From assembly GCA_027943335.1 (NCBI GenBank), contig BSBK01000964.1, forward strand, positions 126,501 to 190,500: DNA of 64,000 nt. The letters run 5' to 3'. This DNA comes from Chamaecyparis obtusa. Taxonomy: Eukaryota; Streptophyta; Pinopsida; Cupressales; Cupressaceae. Below, piece after piece: positions 22,523 to 33,860 of this stretch. Each line of letters opens with the position of its first letter. The first letter of the stretch is position 1. The translations under genes and the position numbers were made by a program. Under the pieces are notes generated by a model. It had not been told where the DNA came from, ran no database searches, and saw only the letters and a program-made list of their open reading frames with translations.

Positions 22523-23871
22523 AGCAAGAAACAGATTGACCCAATAATTGGATGAACCACTCATAGCTCAACCTCTACACAAAGGTGCAACTACCTATGT
22601 GATATTCAATAAATCAATCTATCATTAACTAATTCAAAAGGGCACTTTTTACCAAAAAGTAATAAAGAGATTCCACATTCATCCATCAACATGATATAAT
22701 TGCAGGAAAATTAAGATTACATAAACAGAGTTCACTGACTTTGCGTGAAACCAGAAAATAATTAATAGTTAACTCTATACACCCATTCTATTTTTGCATG
22801 TATATAATTAGACAAAGAAGAAAAATAAATACTTTAATTGAATATTTAATCCTAATAGAGATCAATTCAACAAATTCCAAACACATAGATTTGCAATAAT
22901 AGTAAATATATTTCATTCACAAATTAAAGTCTCCTTTTCATCACCCATACATACATATACATATTCCAAATGAAACTCAAAATGTATCAATTTTTTCATT
23001 CAAAATTAGATCTTTCTAACATATAACTTTAAAGTATATATAGCCTCTAGGATTATAGTCTTTTAACCAGAGTAAAACATAACTCCACATAGTAGTAAAT
23101 AGTTTTGTCAGTAAATGAAGATAACTTAAAAGAGCAATAGATAGTAAAATTAAGATCTATCCATGGCTAAAAACTTGGCGCATAATCAAGGCTAGGACAT
23201 GGTGGAAAAGTTAGTTAGATAGTTGGGAGCATGTGGCATGATGCATATATTTCATCATTCCAGGTGTGCTTCTAAGAAGTTTACAAAAAAAGGGTAATAC
23301 ATAAGCCCAATGTGTGCAATCCTTTATTTCCATATTACAACATCTAGTATTTGATTGTTCATTTTTGCACAAACTCCCTCTGTAGAATCTAAATAAACAA
23401 AAACCTATTCCATTGAACTTTTGTTGCTTTTCCTTTTACTTCTTCTATGAGTCACACGAACATGGGTTGGGCTTTGAGAAGTTTTAATTTATTTATTTGG
23501 TAAAACTCTTTAAATTTTAACAATAGAGGTACCTACAATATCAATAGATTCATTATAAGGGAGAATAGGCATTTGTGGATCAACAACCCTGTGTTCAATA
23601 AAAACAACTTTAGAAAAAAGCACTAATGTTTTCCTAACTCGATGGCTCTTCAACCATATTTATGTCCTAATTAAATTAAAGGACTAATGCTAGATATTAT
23701 CTTCTTCTTTCTTACTCCAATCTATTTCAAGAAGTGGCTGCCCTTGAACTCTGTTTTCAAATTTTGGGTCAAGTACATCTTCACCTTCTTCCTCCCGAAC
23801 CCTAGTGATATTCATTGTTAGGTTCATCGAAATGATCTGGTTCAATATGAACCTAGACCATAATCTTCTTC
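22523..23871 (-). other. ELK tail, no gene seen
   Basis: This AT-rich DNA downstream of the ELK ORF on the minus strand has no domain, repeat or RNA gene that I can support. Confidence 0.5.
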
Positions 23872-25143
23872 TTACTTCAAATTTGTCATGACAATTCTCC
23901 TAGTAATCTTCTTCTTCAATTTCTTTAACTCTAGCTCTAGGTTAAATGCATCGGATATAGTCTTACAACTATAATCGCCAATTTCAATGGGGAATATCAA
24001 TCTATATTTTCTCTTACCTTTCAAATTCCTATCAATGTGAGCTAGCTTCCTACTGACTTCAATTAGTATGTGACTATCTAGAGCATACATGGGTAACTTG
24101 AAGGGTTCACCTTCGAATCCTCCGAGTCTAATATAAGTGAACTTGGTGAATTGAATAAAGTAGCTTCCATAAATATTAACTAGATCCATTTCCTCATTAG
24201 ACATCCTTTGATTATCATTTCCCTAGAGTTCATAAACTAGCCTTGCTGCAAAAACATCATTTACCCTCATGAAATTTTTGGCATACTTGTGTTATTGAAG
24301 ATGGGGATAGTACTCATAGATTTACATTCCCTCTACCTAGGGTTCATGATGAAGACCATGTCATTCTATTGTGCAGGATAGAGTGTAAAAAATATACGAA
24401 GGTATATAGAAACCCTTACTTCCCACAAATTTAATTAATCCATTATGTAATCCCTCAAATATCACTTGCACCCAATTTAGATATTTCTAGCCACCCAATA
24501 GAGCCTGAATATAAAAATACATCCAATCTTCCCAATAAAAAGCATGCAAGTTTTCTTTGAGTCTGTTAAGAAATATCATAATGTCACTCACTTCATTTTT
24601 GAGCTGTTCTCTAGTCAAGGGTTTGGGTAACCAAGAACCACCATTTTTTTTCTTTAAGGAGCCAACTCCTGGCAATTACAATCCTATAAGTCTGCTTCTT
24701 TTCTGAAAAGACAAAGTATGATGTACTAATAGACTAGTTTTCATAGGGTTCTTATTCGGGAATTCCCATAATGGCCATTATTGTTTCTCTATGTTCACCA
24801 TGGTACTTCCATCAATCTTTAAAATATATCTAGTCTTAGCATCATATCTATTCATACATTCCATCAATAATTTTGGGCAAGGTGCTATAGTAGGAAAACC
24901 AGCTACTTCTATTAAATCACTTTGAACTATCCTATCCATCGTGGAATCTAGTATTGGGTTTTTTTCTCTTTCAAGAAATTCCCCTAAGTCTTCTTGGATT
25001 AAAGAAGAATCATCAAGCTCTAGAAAATTACTGATTATATAGGAATTATGTCCTAGTTTTGGGAGAACTAACCTCATGGTGACAGGATTAACAAATACTC
25101 CAAACAATCCCACAACAACATACATACTTATGAAAAACAACAA
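23872..25143 (-). pseudogene. ELK ORF, unknown family, broken
   Basis: Three open minus-strand pieces (25143-24778, 24675-24487, 24204-23872) join across stops into one protein of roughly 420 codons. The first reads YVVVGLFGVFVN and GFPTIAPCPKLLMECMNRYD; the second has EVSDIMIFLNRLKENLHAFYWEDW; the third IYGSYFIQFTKFTYIRLGGF and ends Lys-rich. I do not recognise it. Orientation, isolation and the polypurine-like tract downstream suggest a retroelement-carried ORF rather than a host gene. It shows no clear similarity to the TRG second ORF. Confidence 0.5.
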
Positions 25144-25483
25144 GTCTTTCTTTTGTTTCTCCTTCTGTAATCAACAACACCGAAAGAAAGGATTTTATAA
25201 CTCACCTGTTACAATTATGAAATTCCTATCTCTCCTGAAATGGATTTAGCTAAGATTACCTCTATCACCTCTCATCCATTCAACACTTAATGGCTTTCTG
25301 AATTAGGAATGTAATCATTACCCATACATATAGAGGCAGAAAGATCTCATTGAAAGATTCACATGTCTTGAAAAAATAATAACATCATAAGAATTAACTT
25401 TCAATTCGACATAAATATGACACCTCATTTATTACCAGTCACTACCACACAAATGATCAAGTTCTCATGATTACTATTAATGA
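25144..25483. other. ELK upstream stretch, nothing recognised
   Basis: AT-rich sequence between the ELK ORF and the start of LARD-L. No feature supported. Confidence 0.4.
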
Positions 25484-25970
25484 TGCAGGGGCATCCTCAG
25501 TTCCTGAAGATTTTGGCAGTCTTGGTAATTGTCTGGTGGAGTTTGGTTAATTAGCTGGTGATCTTGGTAGAAGACTAGAGTTTCTTGGTATTTGATGGTT
25601 TTTCTCGGCCAAAGTTTGTTTGGCTTCATCGATGGAGCTCGGTGATCATGGTAGTAATTCTCAGTTGGAAGTTCTGGTGGATCTTGATGGATGATGGTCA
25701 CTCGGTGACTTGGTGTTTTATTTCTCGACGCTCGGTTACCAATGGGGTCTCGGTGTTTATGTCTATTGCTCAGTCGCTAAAGTGGCTCCGTCACTGGAGG
25801 ACTTAGTCGCCAAATGAAGCTCAGTCATGGAAGGAGACTCAACATTTATGGTGCTCGGTAATGCTTGTGGAGCTCAGTTGGTGTGTTTTCTTGGTATATT
25901 TCTTAGCACTTAGTAGTTTGGATTACCAACAAATGTTCTTGGTGAAGTGGCTTGGCCAAATGGTGCATTT
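25484..25970 (+). repeat. LARD-L 5' LTR, first part
   Basis: Matches 39260 to about 39747 with scattered changes. NA1 cuts it right after CATTT (25966-25970). The LTR match continues at 37510. Confidence 0.88.
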
Positions 25971-27232
25971 TGTAATACCCCAAAAATGGGCTATAAGCTC
26001 ATTAATCTCCTACATCTTCAATTCGAACGAAATCAACATCAAAGTCCTAATCTAAGGCACATCTAAACATCATCGAATCATAATTGATTATCTTAAATTC
26101 TGCATCGGGGAATATTCCTAGCAATATTCCTAATTATCTTAATTATCTTTAATTTAATGATTATTTGGCGATAAATCACATTTATCCTAAGTTTGATTAA
26201 TTGAATATTTTCATATTTAATTAATTAGATTTAATATCTTGCCAAATTAATTATGTAATTAAATTTAATTCTATCTATTATTAATTGTATTATTTAATTT
26301 TGACAATAAATCCAAATATCCTATGAATAATTGATTAAATTTTTATTTAATTAATTAAAGCAAGTTGTCATTATTTAATAATATAGTTTTTAATAAAAGT
26401 TTGATTAAATAATTGATTAACCCATAAATCAATTGTTTTATTTCAAAAATCAGTTAAGTTGGAAATAAATCACTTTATTATTAAATTAATTCATAAATAA
26501 AACATGCACAATCATAAAAGCAGACAACTATCAATTATCAATTAAAGCTAAACTCTATTTTGAGTTAAAACTTAGCTTTTGCATGTTTTTGTGAGTTAAT
26601 TATCCTTTATTTAAAAATAACTCAAAAATCAACTTGAGTTATTTGAGTGATTTATGGATTTTTTTCATGCACCTCCAAAGCCTTGGATTTCTATAAAAAC
26701 AATGCTCAGCTCTTCATAATTCATCTCTCAATCATCTCGCAAATTACAAACTTACTCTACAGGAATCATAGCATATCAGATTTGGAGAATTTGCACAATT
26801 GGAGCTTGAAAGAATCAACTTGCAAATTCAAAGCTTTGTGAGATCAATTTCAATTGCATATTTTTCATATCATAGCATAGAATTTCATAGCTTTGCATAT
26901 CATTGTTAGATAGATCAATTCATAGCATATCAATTTCATCTAGCATAGATTCATATCAGTTTTTATCATTCTTATTGCATAGAAAATATAAAAAAAAAAA
27001 GCTTAATTGCATTCAATTTAATATCCATCAATTGCATTCAAATCCTTCATTTAGGTGTCGTCTAGGTCACTGATCTCGATTACAATCTGAGAACATCAAT
27101 CTTGCACCTATTAGAAGGCAGTAAATCGCTTGGTTAGATAGCTTTCAATTTTGCATGATTTTGATTATCACCAACCTCTAATGTTTTAATGAGTGTTGTG
27201 TCTACAGATTAGGTACAATTTTCACACACACA
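25971..27232 (+). repeat. NA1 5' LTR
   Basis: 1262 bp, TGTAATACCCC...CACACACA. It is very AT-rich, with TTAATTAA-like stretches in 26150-26480. Confidence 0.96.
26691..26699 (+). promoter_or_regulatory. NA1 LTR TATA box
   Basis: CTATAAAAA, repeated at 36952-36960 in the 3' LTR and, inverted, at 21769-21777 in the GYP1 LTR. Conserved position in all three LTRs. Confidence 0.65.
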
Positions 27233-27236
27233 TTTC

Positions 27237-27254
27237 TGGTGCCCATCGTGGCGC
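27237..27254 (+). other. NA1 primer binding site
   Basis: TGGTGCCCATCGTGGCGC lies four bases after the LTR, matching GYP1's site except for a few bases. tRNA not assigned. Confidence 0.75.
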
Positions 27255-28660
27255 AACCCACCTTTGCATGCTGATTTTGATTCTTGGAACTAAAACCCTA
27301 AAGTTTCAAAGATTTAATTTTATCTCCCAAACAGCTTTGAATTTTGGTCTAAAATTTTTTTTGCAAGTTGGAGACATATCAGGAAAGCTTTGAAAAAAAA
27401 TTCAAAATTTTCTGAATTATTTTGAATTTTTAATAATTTTTTTTTGATTTTTCATAAAAAATTAATTTTTGGCGCAAATCATAATATTTTTTAGAAATTT
27501 TCATATTTTTAGAAATCTCTTCAAATTATATAGGGGTTATATTCTTTGTATTTTAAATTTGGATGCAATTTAGTAGCTCAAATAGTCAATTTACAAAAAC
27601 TAGTCTATTTTGATAAAATGGGTCTCTAGGGCACAAATGAAGAGATTTTTCTAAAATTTTTGCATTTTTGGAAAGCTCTCTATTTTTTAGTAGGGGTCTC
27701 TATTCTGAATTTCTATTTTTGTGTCCAAAATCATATCAAAAAAATTATATCTTGTTGACTAGGTCAAATGTAGTGCAAAAAAATTAAAATTTTATGATGG
27801 GTATGCACTTATTTTTTATATGATTCAATGCATGATATGAGTTGTCATTTGGATTAATTTATGGTTATTACTGCTCCTAATAATTGATTTTTAGAGCTAA
27901 CCCTATGGTTTTCATAAGTTGAATATATTTTGCATATCTTGTTTGCTTGTTTGCTTGTTGGAGAGTTCGTCACTTGCTTGCATGGAAAAACTTAACAAAA
28001 ATTGCTAAAAATTAGGTAAAATCTACTAAGCGCGTTGCAAGAATCCCAGGTATTCTCCTTCATCTAATAACATTTTGATTTGGGACTTAAAATAAATCTC
28101 TTATGTGTCAAGCTTGTGTGCATCTTTTCATGCTTTTGATCTATTTCTAAACACTTGCATAATTTGATACTAGGTTGTGATCCCTTAAGGATTCATTAAG
28201 TAGTCTTAGATACTTGTGATTGATCTTGATTGCTATCTTGGGTTATTGGACTCACTAATCTACCGGCCCCTCATTTCCACCCCGTGGTTGCAATCTCAGC
28301 GCCATAAAGGGGAGGGGTCAACAGAACAGAAGCGTTAAGTGTTCCACTTGGCAACCCTTTTGTGCTTTTAGGAACTCACTTATTTTCTAAGTTGGGGACT
28401 CATTTTCAGCTTGTGTGAGGTGTTAAGTGTTCCACCTTGTGGACTCATCTCATATTCACTTTAAGCGTTAAGTGTTCCTCTTTCTACTTTTTGGGTACTT
28501 TTGGTAGATTTGCTTTCGGGAATATATCTGTGCTCATATAGTAATTAGGCCCTATGAACACTATTCGTGATTCTTGAGAGATTGGATTCCTAGAGAAATC
28601 TTTCTTGATTATAGAATCCTTGTAGGTAGGGAGGATACATAGTGTGTTTCACATTCAACT

Positions 28661-28856
28661 TGGTTAGTGCGTCTTCTCTTATTGATCAACACATTCTCTC
28701 TCCGGAGAGGTTGATAGATCACGTGGGGTTGATATCATGAGCTTTGGTGAATCAAAATTGGTTAGTGCATCTTCTCTTATTGATTGATACATTCTCTCCT
28801 CGGAGAGGTTGATAGATCACGTGGAGTTGATATCACAGACCTTGGTGGAACAAAAC
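28661..28856 (+). repeat. 98-bp duplication with palindrome in the NA1 leader
   Basis: Units start at 28661 and 28759 (TGGTTAGTGC). The first holds the perfect palindrome CTCTCCGGAGAG (28698-28709); the second has a near-palindrome at 28794-28807. GYP1 has a related hairpin at 19950-19963. Confidence 0.8.
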
Positions 28857-29601
28857 TTTGTCTTAGCGAGTCGGATTAATCTACTTGCTTTGTTTGGGTT
28901 AAAAGTGAAAAGGTGTCAAAAACCTTGGATCTGGAGCCAAGTCCCCTTGTGGTATAAATCTGTGAGTCACCTTTAGAGAGGGTTAACCATAGTGGACAAT
29001 CCCTTCACAGGGCAAACTACATTGACATAACCTCAAGCGGTAATAGCCATTTTCGCCATGGTAGTGACAGCCGCTATATAAATGTCCTTGTGGAAGAAAT
29101 CTCCACGGGTATGGTTCATTGTTGGGTTGTCAGATCTCCCTAGCAGCTCTTGAAGATTAAGTTCTTAGACTGTGTCAAAACCCTGGTGCGCCGGGATTGG
29201 AGTTCACCCCTTTGAATCATAAAAGTTGCAGAGTCAAACCATTACTAAAAACCCTAGAGAGGCCAATTTTTCACTTTCAGGTATATGTGTGTTATTGCAA
29301 AACTTTTCAGAACATACACAATTAGTACTCTCAGGGATTAGCACAATTTGGTCACTTGATTGTTCATGTGCAAGGTTGCTTTTTCCCTTGTTCATTGTTT
29401 TCAGACGTGCTTGGAATCACTTGCTTGCTGTTCTACGTGCTTGTTATCTACTTGGCTATTAAAAATGATCAAATCTGGTATAACCTTCAAAATCTGGATA
29501 GTACAATTTGCAAACAATCCAGAACTGAAGACCTTAAATTTTGCAAAATCTGAAGTAAAATCCTTTTCTGGAGTCAAAAATCATTTCAGGAAGTCAGAAA
29601 G

Positions 29602-29835
29602 TCATATGAGTTTTTTTTCAAGTGTCATTTCAGTATTGCCCATCTGTCGTACGATTGAGAACCCAGTGTTGTATGAGTTTTCAAACCAGCAAATTCAAGA
29701 AAGTCAAAACCCTGTTAGCAACTGTCGTACGAGTTTTGTCAACTGTCATTTCATTGCTACCCAACTGTCGTATGAGTTTAGCAACTGTCATTTCATAGAC
29801 TACCCAGTGTCGTACGAGTCTGTAGAGTGTCATTT
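29602..29835 (+). repeat. Short repeat GTCGTACGAG before the NA1 ORF
   Basis: GTCGTACGAG or a variant appears five to six times (near 29602, 29647, 29669, 29725, 29768, 29809), often with AACTGTCATTTCAT between. Irregular spacing of about 20-55 bp. Confidence 0.7.
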
Positions 29836-29965
29836 GGAAAAATTTGAGAGAGTTGTCAGAAATTGTCAAATTGCAAGATATCCAATGTTTCCAGCCTAGT
29901 TCCAGAATCTGTCAAAAATATCATTGTGTCAAGAACAAATTAGTAGCTATTGAAAATCAGTACAC

Positions 29966-32242
29966 ATGTCTCAAAGAATCAATACACATGAGGAAGAAAT
30001 TCTGATCGCCACTATGATGAAGCAACTGCAAGCTATGCAAGTTGAACTTAACAATCTTAAGAAAGAAAAGGAATCTAAAGAGTTCTCCATAGAATCTCTA
30101 TCCTCTTTTCCATTTGATAAAGACTTGTACATGCCACCATGCCCCCCAAAAAAAATTGAGCAATATGATACCTCTTCCACAGAAAGTGACACATCTAGCT
30201 TTGGAGACTATGATGACTATGACGACAGACAATGTAATGATACCTATGACACCTCTGTTCCTAAGAGTCCTCCTCATCATTCATTCCTGCTTACTACAAA
30301 TGGGCTGTCACATTGGATAGATCGTGATGGTGATCCATATGATTCTGATTTTGAAAGAGACTTTGATGGCTTTTATGGACAATACCTTGATGATGATCCA
30401 TCTACTACTGCTGAGGACTATAAAATACATTGTGCTAGCTTGAAATGTCAATACTATAAGGATCTCTCCTCTAAGAACTCTCCAGTTGAAAATAAAGATT
30501 ACACTCTCAAGCAAGATCATGTTAATGCTGAACCTTTGTCTAGTGATGGTTCCCTTCCATCCCCTACTTCCTCCAATACTCGTACATTTCCTAAAGCTTC
30601 TGATTCTTTCAAATCTTTCACAGAACCTTCATCTGATACAAGCCCTGATACTTTTCATGTGGTTCCCTATAGTTATCCTCCAGGGCTACCTCTTAAAGAA
30701 ACTCAAGCTATCCTTCACTTGGCTGCAAATACTTTCAATGATGATAAACCTAAAGAGCCTAAGCCTTCATATGCTATAATCCCTACTTCAGCTAGTCCTC
30801 CACCATCTCTTCCAAAGTCTTCCATACAATCCCATCATGCTTCCTTGTCCTTAGAAGTGGCTCCATGTCAAGAGGATTCCAAAAATGATGAAGAAAAGAA
30901 CATAAAGAAAGATCAAGATCAAGAACCCTCCATTTCATCCACTCCTTTTCCCGATGTCTCTTATCCGCTTCATGGTTCTTTTGATCCTATACCCCCTTTT
31001 TCATGCATTCCACCATGTCTTAAGTCTTTGCCTAAGCAAGATCAAGCTACTACTTACACTGTTGAGCTTATTGACAATCAAAATAACCTTACTACGCTTG
31101 CGCTTTCCAAAGATGATACTTCCATTAAGGTTGGTAAAAATGGTGTTCCTTCCAATGTTAAGCCTATTGAAAAACAAGAGAAAAATTATGCACTAGTGCT
31201 ATCCAAAGATCCTTGTCAAGATCAAAGTCTTCCATATTCTTATTCTACCACTCCATGTTCACTTCCACTTTCTACTCTTCCTAAGTCTTTGCAAGCTTTG
31301 AACAATCCTATCAAAGAAGGTGCTCATATTCAAGATGTCCATGATTCTATTGAAGATCCTAATGCTCACTCTAAAGATGCTGATATCCTTGGTTGTCATA
31401 TAGATGCTGATGAACTTATTGATTATCCTTTTGCGTCTTCCACTTCCATCCTTGGACCTCTTCCACCACTACAAAGATCTTCACACCTTCCTTCCATCTT
31501 GGGTCCTTATGTCCCTTCACTTTCCCCTCCTAACTCTCCTAATTTGCCATCCATCTTGGGTCCTTACATACCTCCATCTCCCATCTTTCCTCAAGATCAA
31601 CATAGATGCATACCCTTGAATCCTTTTCATCCACCCACCCATCTAAACCAGTCATATCCTCCCTCTTCCACAAATCCCATGTCTTTTGGAAGTAACTTGA
31701 ATGTTCAATACAAGAAAAAGAAGCAATGCAAGAATCCATCAAAAAAAGAAGATCACCATGTCTCCTCTAATCGACACGGAGGTATAAAGTCAAAAGAGAT
31801 ATCTAAGAAAAAAACTACAAGACAAGTATGGGTTCCAAAATCCATCATTGAAGATATTATCTCTAGATCATCAAAAGAAAATAAAAAGCCTACGGCTATA
31901 TGGATTCCAAAGTCTCTCTTGAAAGAGTCTGGTGTTGAGCAACAAGTGAAGTTGACATTCAAGCTTCCAAAGACTTCCACTTCATCTCCTTCCAAAAATA
32001 TTCTTCCATTCCATGTGCCTAAACCACAACCTCTGCTATCCATTCGCCATATTCCTTCACGTATTCCTTCATTCATGATTCCTCCATCCTCTCACCACCC
32101 TTCAAGGTATGTGTTGATGTTGATCTTGCCTTCCTTTCCACCTACCCTTTTACAATCCTTCCATGCATTATCCTTCTACATTCTATCATTTTTCCTCATT
32201 TGCCTATTCCTCCTATCTTCCAACCTCACTCGCTTTACATAA
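29966..32242 (+). CDS. NA1 chimeric gag-like ORF, 758 codons, intact
   Basis: The start ATG (29966) opens a frame without any stop for 2.27 kb. Residues 10-60 share with GYP1 gag a Lys/Glu-rich helix (LQAMQVELNNLKKEKESKEF) and FPFDKDLYMPP. After that the Gag core is missing. Residues about 65-130 are Asp/Tyr-rich; 130-560 are Ser/Pro-rich with repeated ILGP-Y/L-P units near 505-550; 575-690 are Lys/Ser-rich with two related segments reading QVWVPKSIIED and AIWIPKSLLKE; the end is hydrophobic (FYILSFFLICLFLLS) and could be a membrane segment or just frame drift. No zinc finger or enzyme motif. Probably translated from genomic RNA and built from the partner's gag N-terminus fused to a disordered protein. 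Function unknown. Confidence 0.75.
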   Translation: MSQRINTHEEEILIATMMKQLQAMQVELNNLKKEKESKEFSIESLSSFPFDKDLYMPPCPPKKIEQYDTSSTESDTSSFGDYDDYDDRQCNDTYDTSVPKSPPHHSFLLTTNGLSHWIDRDGDPYDSDFERDFDGFYGQYLDDDPSTTAEDYKIHCASLKCQYYKDLSSKNSPVENKDYTLKQDHVNAEPLSSDGSLPSPTSSNTRTFPKASDSFKSFTEPSSDTSPDTFHVVPYSYPPGLPLKETQAILHLAANTFNDDKPKEPKPSYAIIPTSASPPPSLPKSSIQSHHASLSLEVAPCQEDSKNDEEKNIKKDQDQEPSISSTPFPDVSYPLHGSFDPIPPFSCIPPCLKSLPKQDQATTYTVELIDNQNNLTTLALSKDDTSIKVGKNGVPSNVKPIEKQEKNYALVLSKDPCQDQSLPYSYSTTPCSLPLSTLPKSLQALNNPIKEGAHIQDVHDSIEDPNAHSKDADILGCHIDADELIDYPFASSTSILGPLPPLQRSSHLPSILGPYVPSLSPPNSPNLPSILGPYIPPSPIFPQDQHRCIPLNPFHPPTHLNQSYPPSSTNPMSFGSNLNVQYKKKKQCKNPSKKEDHHVSSNRHGGIKSKEISKKKTTRQVWVPKSIIEDIISRSSKENKKPTAIWIPKSLLKESGVEQQVKLTFKLPKTSTSSPSKNILPFHVPKPQPLLSIRHIPSRIPSFMIPPSSHHPSRYVLMLILPSFPPTLLQSFHALSFYILSFFLICLFLLSSNLTRFT

Positions 32243-33080
32243 AACCTTATCCTCCATTTTTCTCTTCGATCTCCCTTTCCCTATCAGCATCTTTGATCAT
32301 ATCATTTTGAATCCTTGGCATATCATGGTTTATCCTTTCAAGGAGCATTATCTAAAAAGCTTGCCTTCTTCCAAAAAAGGAAATGAAATTAAAAAAAAAT
32401 AAATTAAAAATGTGCCTTGGTGAAAACCTGGAAACAGGCACCTTGGTAGCAAAAGTAAAGAGAAATAAATTCTTCCTATGGTGAAAACCACTTCCTTGTG
32501 GCACCTTGGATAAGTACCATGATGAAAACCTGGCAATTAGGCATCATGCGTAGTTCTTCTACATATTTCATCCATTCCATCTTCTCTCTTTGATCTTGAC
32601 AATGTTGATCTATACATGAATATTTGGCTATTTTGTGAGCTATCTTATGGTGATCTTGCTTTCATTCCTTCCATGTTTAGCCTTCATATCCATCTTCCTT
32701 CATTCATTTTTGCCTATCACTATCCTTTTCCCCTTTGGTCTTGATCTAAGAAAGAAAGAGTAAAACACAGTGCTACGAAGCCTCTTGACATGTCTACTCC
32801 TTTGGACTACATCCTATCCTGCTCTAGCACTACGCTTTTATGACTTATCCTATGCTGACCTTTCATTGCTTGTCCAAATGCGCTTTACATGACAATTTTT
32901 CCCTAGCTTGAGTATTCTTGAGGAGTTTGCCCTTGAGGATTTCTTCCCTTCATTATCCTTTATTCTCTTATCTTCCATCTCTTCCACCAGCTTGCCAATC
33001 CCTCTTGTTCTCCACCTTGCTAGACATTGGGACTGCATGATATAATCTTGCTTGGGAGTTCGCAATGTAAAAAGTTGTTA
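32243..33080 (+). other. NA1 segment between ORF and integrase remnant
   Basis: The first 300 bp hold three hairpin modules like those after the integrase; the rest (32550-33080) shows no feature. A pol deletion junction must lie here or at the left edge of the 12-bp array. Confidence 0.65.
32413..32548 (+). other. Hairpin modules 1-3 of NA1
   Basis: 32413-32448: outer TGCC/GGTA, GGTG/CACC, inner CCTG/CAGG, loop GAAA. 32474-32510: GGTG/CACC, inner CCAC/GTGG. 32518-32548: CATGATG/CATCATG, inner CCTG/TAGG with a GCAA-containing loop. All have AAAA on the 5' side between stems. Confidence 0.78.
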
Positions 33081-33415
33081 TCAAGTATACCAAGTATCAG
33101 AACTAGTATCAGAACAATTATCAGAATCATTATCAGAATCAGTATCAGAATCAGTATCAGAACCAGTATCAGAACAATTATCAGAATCATTATCAGAATC
33201 AGTATCAGAATCAGTATCAGAACCAATATCAGAACAATGATCAGAATCATTATCAGAATCGGTATCAGAATTAGTATCAGAACTAGTATCAGAACAATTA
33301 TCATAATCAGTATCAGAATTAGTATCAGAACCAGTATTAGAGCAATTATCAGAATAAGTATCAGAACTAGTATCAGAACAAGTATCAGAATAAGTATCAG
33401 AACAAGTATTAGAAT
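33081..33415 (+). repeat. 12-bp tandem array (AGTATCAGAAYH), about 27 units, with a 60-bp higher-order unit
   Basis: Units of 12 bp run without spacer. 33121-33300 shows three near-identical 60-bp blocks of five units. The array is in frame with the integrase remnant and encodes repeats of T-S-I-R / I-R-I-S. It ends where GYP1 integrase reads GTSIRLPT, so the seed was the element's own codons. Confidence 0.95.
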
Positions 33416-33860
33416 GCCTATTGGGGCTACACCTTTCTCTTTAGTTTATGGGTCTGAAGCGGTACTACCTATTGAGGTTGAAATCCCATCACTAAGAATC
33501 AGAATGCATGGTCTAGTAACTGATGATGACTACAGAGTGTCTAGGTTACAAGAACTAGAACTACTAGATGAGTGCAGGCAAGCAGCGTATGATCATCTCA
33601 GAGTGTATCAGAAAATAATGTCTAGAGGCTACAACAAGAAAGTCAGACATAAAGAATTTCAGGTTGGTGATCTAGTGTTGAGAGAAAATCCCAAAAATCA
33701 ATCCCATCGAGAACGCAAGGGGAAGTTAAAACCCAACTGGCTGGGTCCCTTTTTTATCACTGCTACTTTTGGCTCTGGTGCCTATCAACTCTCAATGACC
33801 GAAGGAGAACAGCTCCAAGAACCAATCAACGTTCTCCATCTGAAGAAATTCTATGCCTAA
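33416..33860 (+). pseudogene. NA1 integrase C-terminal remnant
   Basis: From PIGATPFSLVYGSEAVLPIE through YNKKV, F.VGDLVLRE and PNWLGPF to LHLKKFYA, matching GYP1 10350-9858 with better preservation (no stop). The catalytic core and zinc-binding domain are missing. The open frame extends left through the array to 33027, so a 277-codon fusion could be translated, but no start supports this. It is a remnant, not an enzyme. Confidence 0.88.

Larger units (their letters stand above)
27255..29965 (+). other. NA1 leader
   Basis: This 2.7 kb stretch without a credible gene is patchily alignable with the GYP1 leader. It contains a 98-bp duplication with a palindrome, an internal TATA-like CTATATAAATG (29074-29084) in a block conserved with GYP1 (19600-19690), and a short repeat just before the ORF. 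ORFs at 29226-29899 are low-complexity overlaps. Confidence 0.7.

Noticed and set aside
29360..29899. ORF of 179 codons just before the NA1 ORF
   Set aside because: Runs through the GTCGTACGAG repeats, has no domain, and competes with other open frames in the leader.
33020..33304. Minus-strand Ile/Leu-rich ORF that looks like a membrane protein
   Set aside because: It is the reverse reading of the 12-bp array.
33081..33415. CRISPR-like direct repeat array
   Set aside because: Units are 12 bp without spacers, lie in an element and derive from integrase codons.
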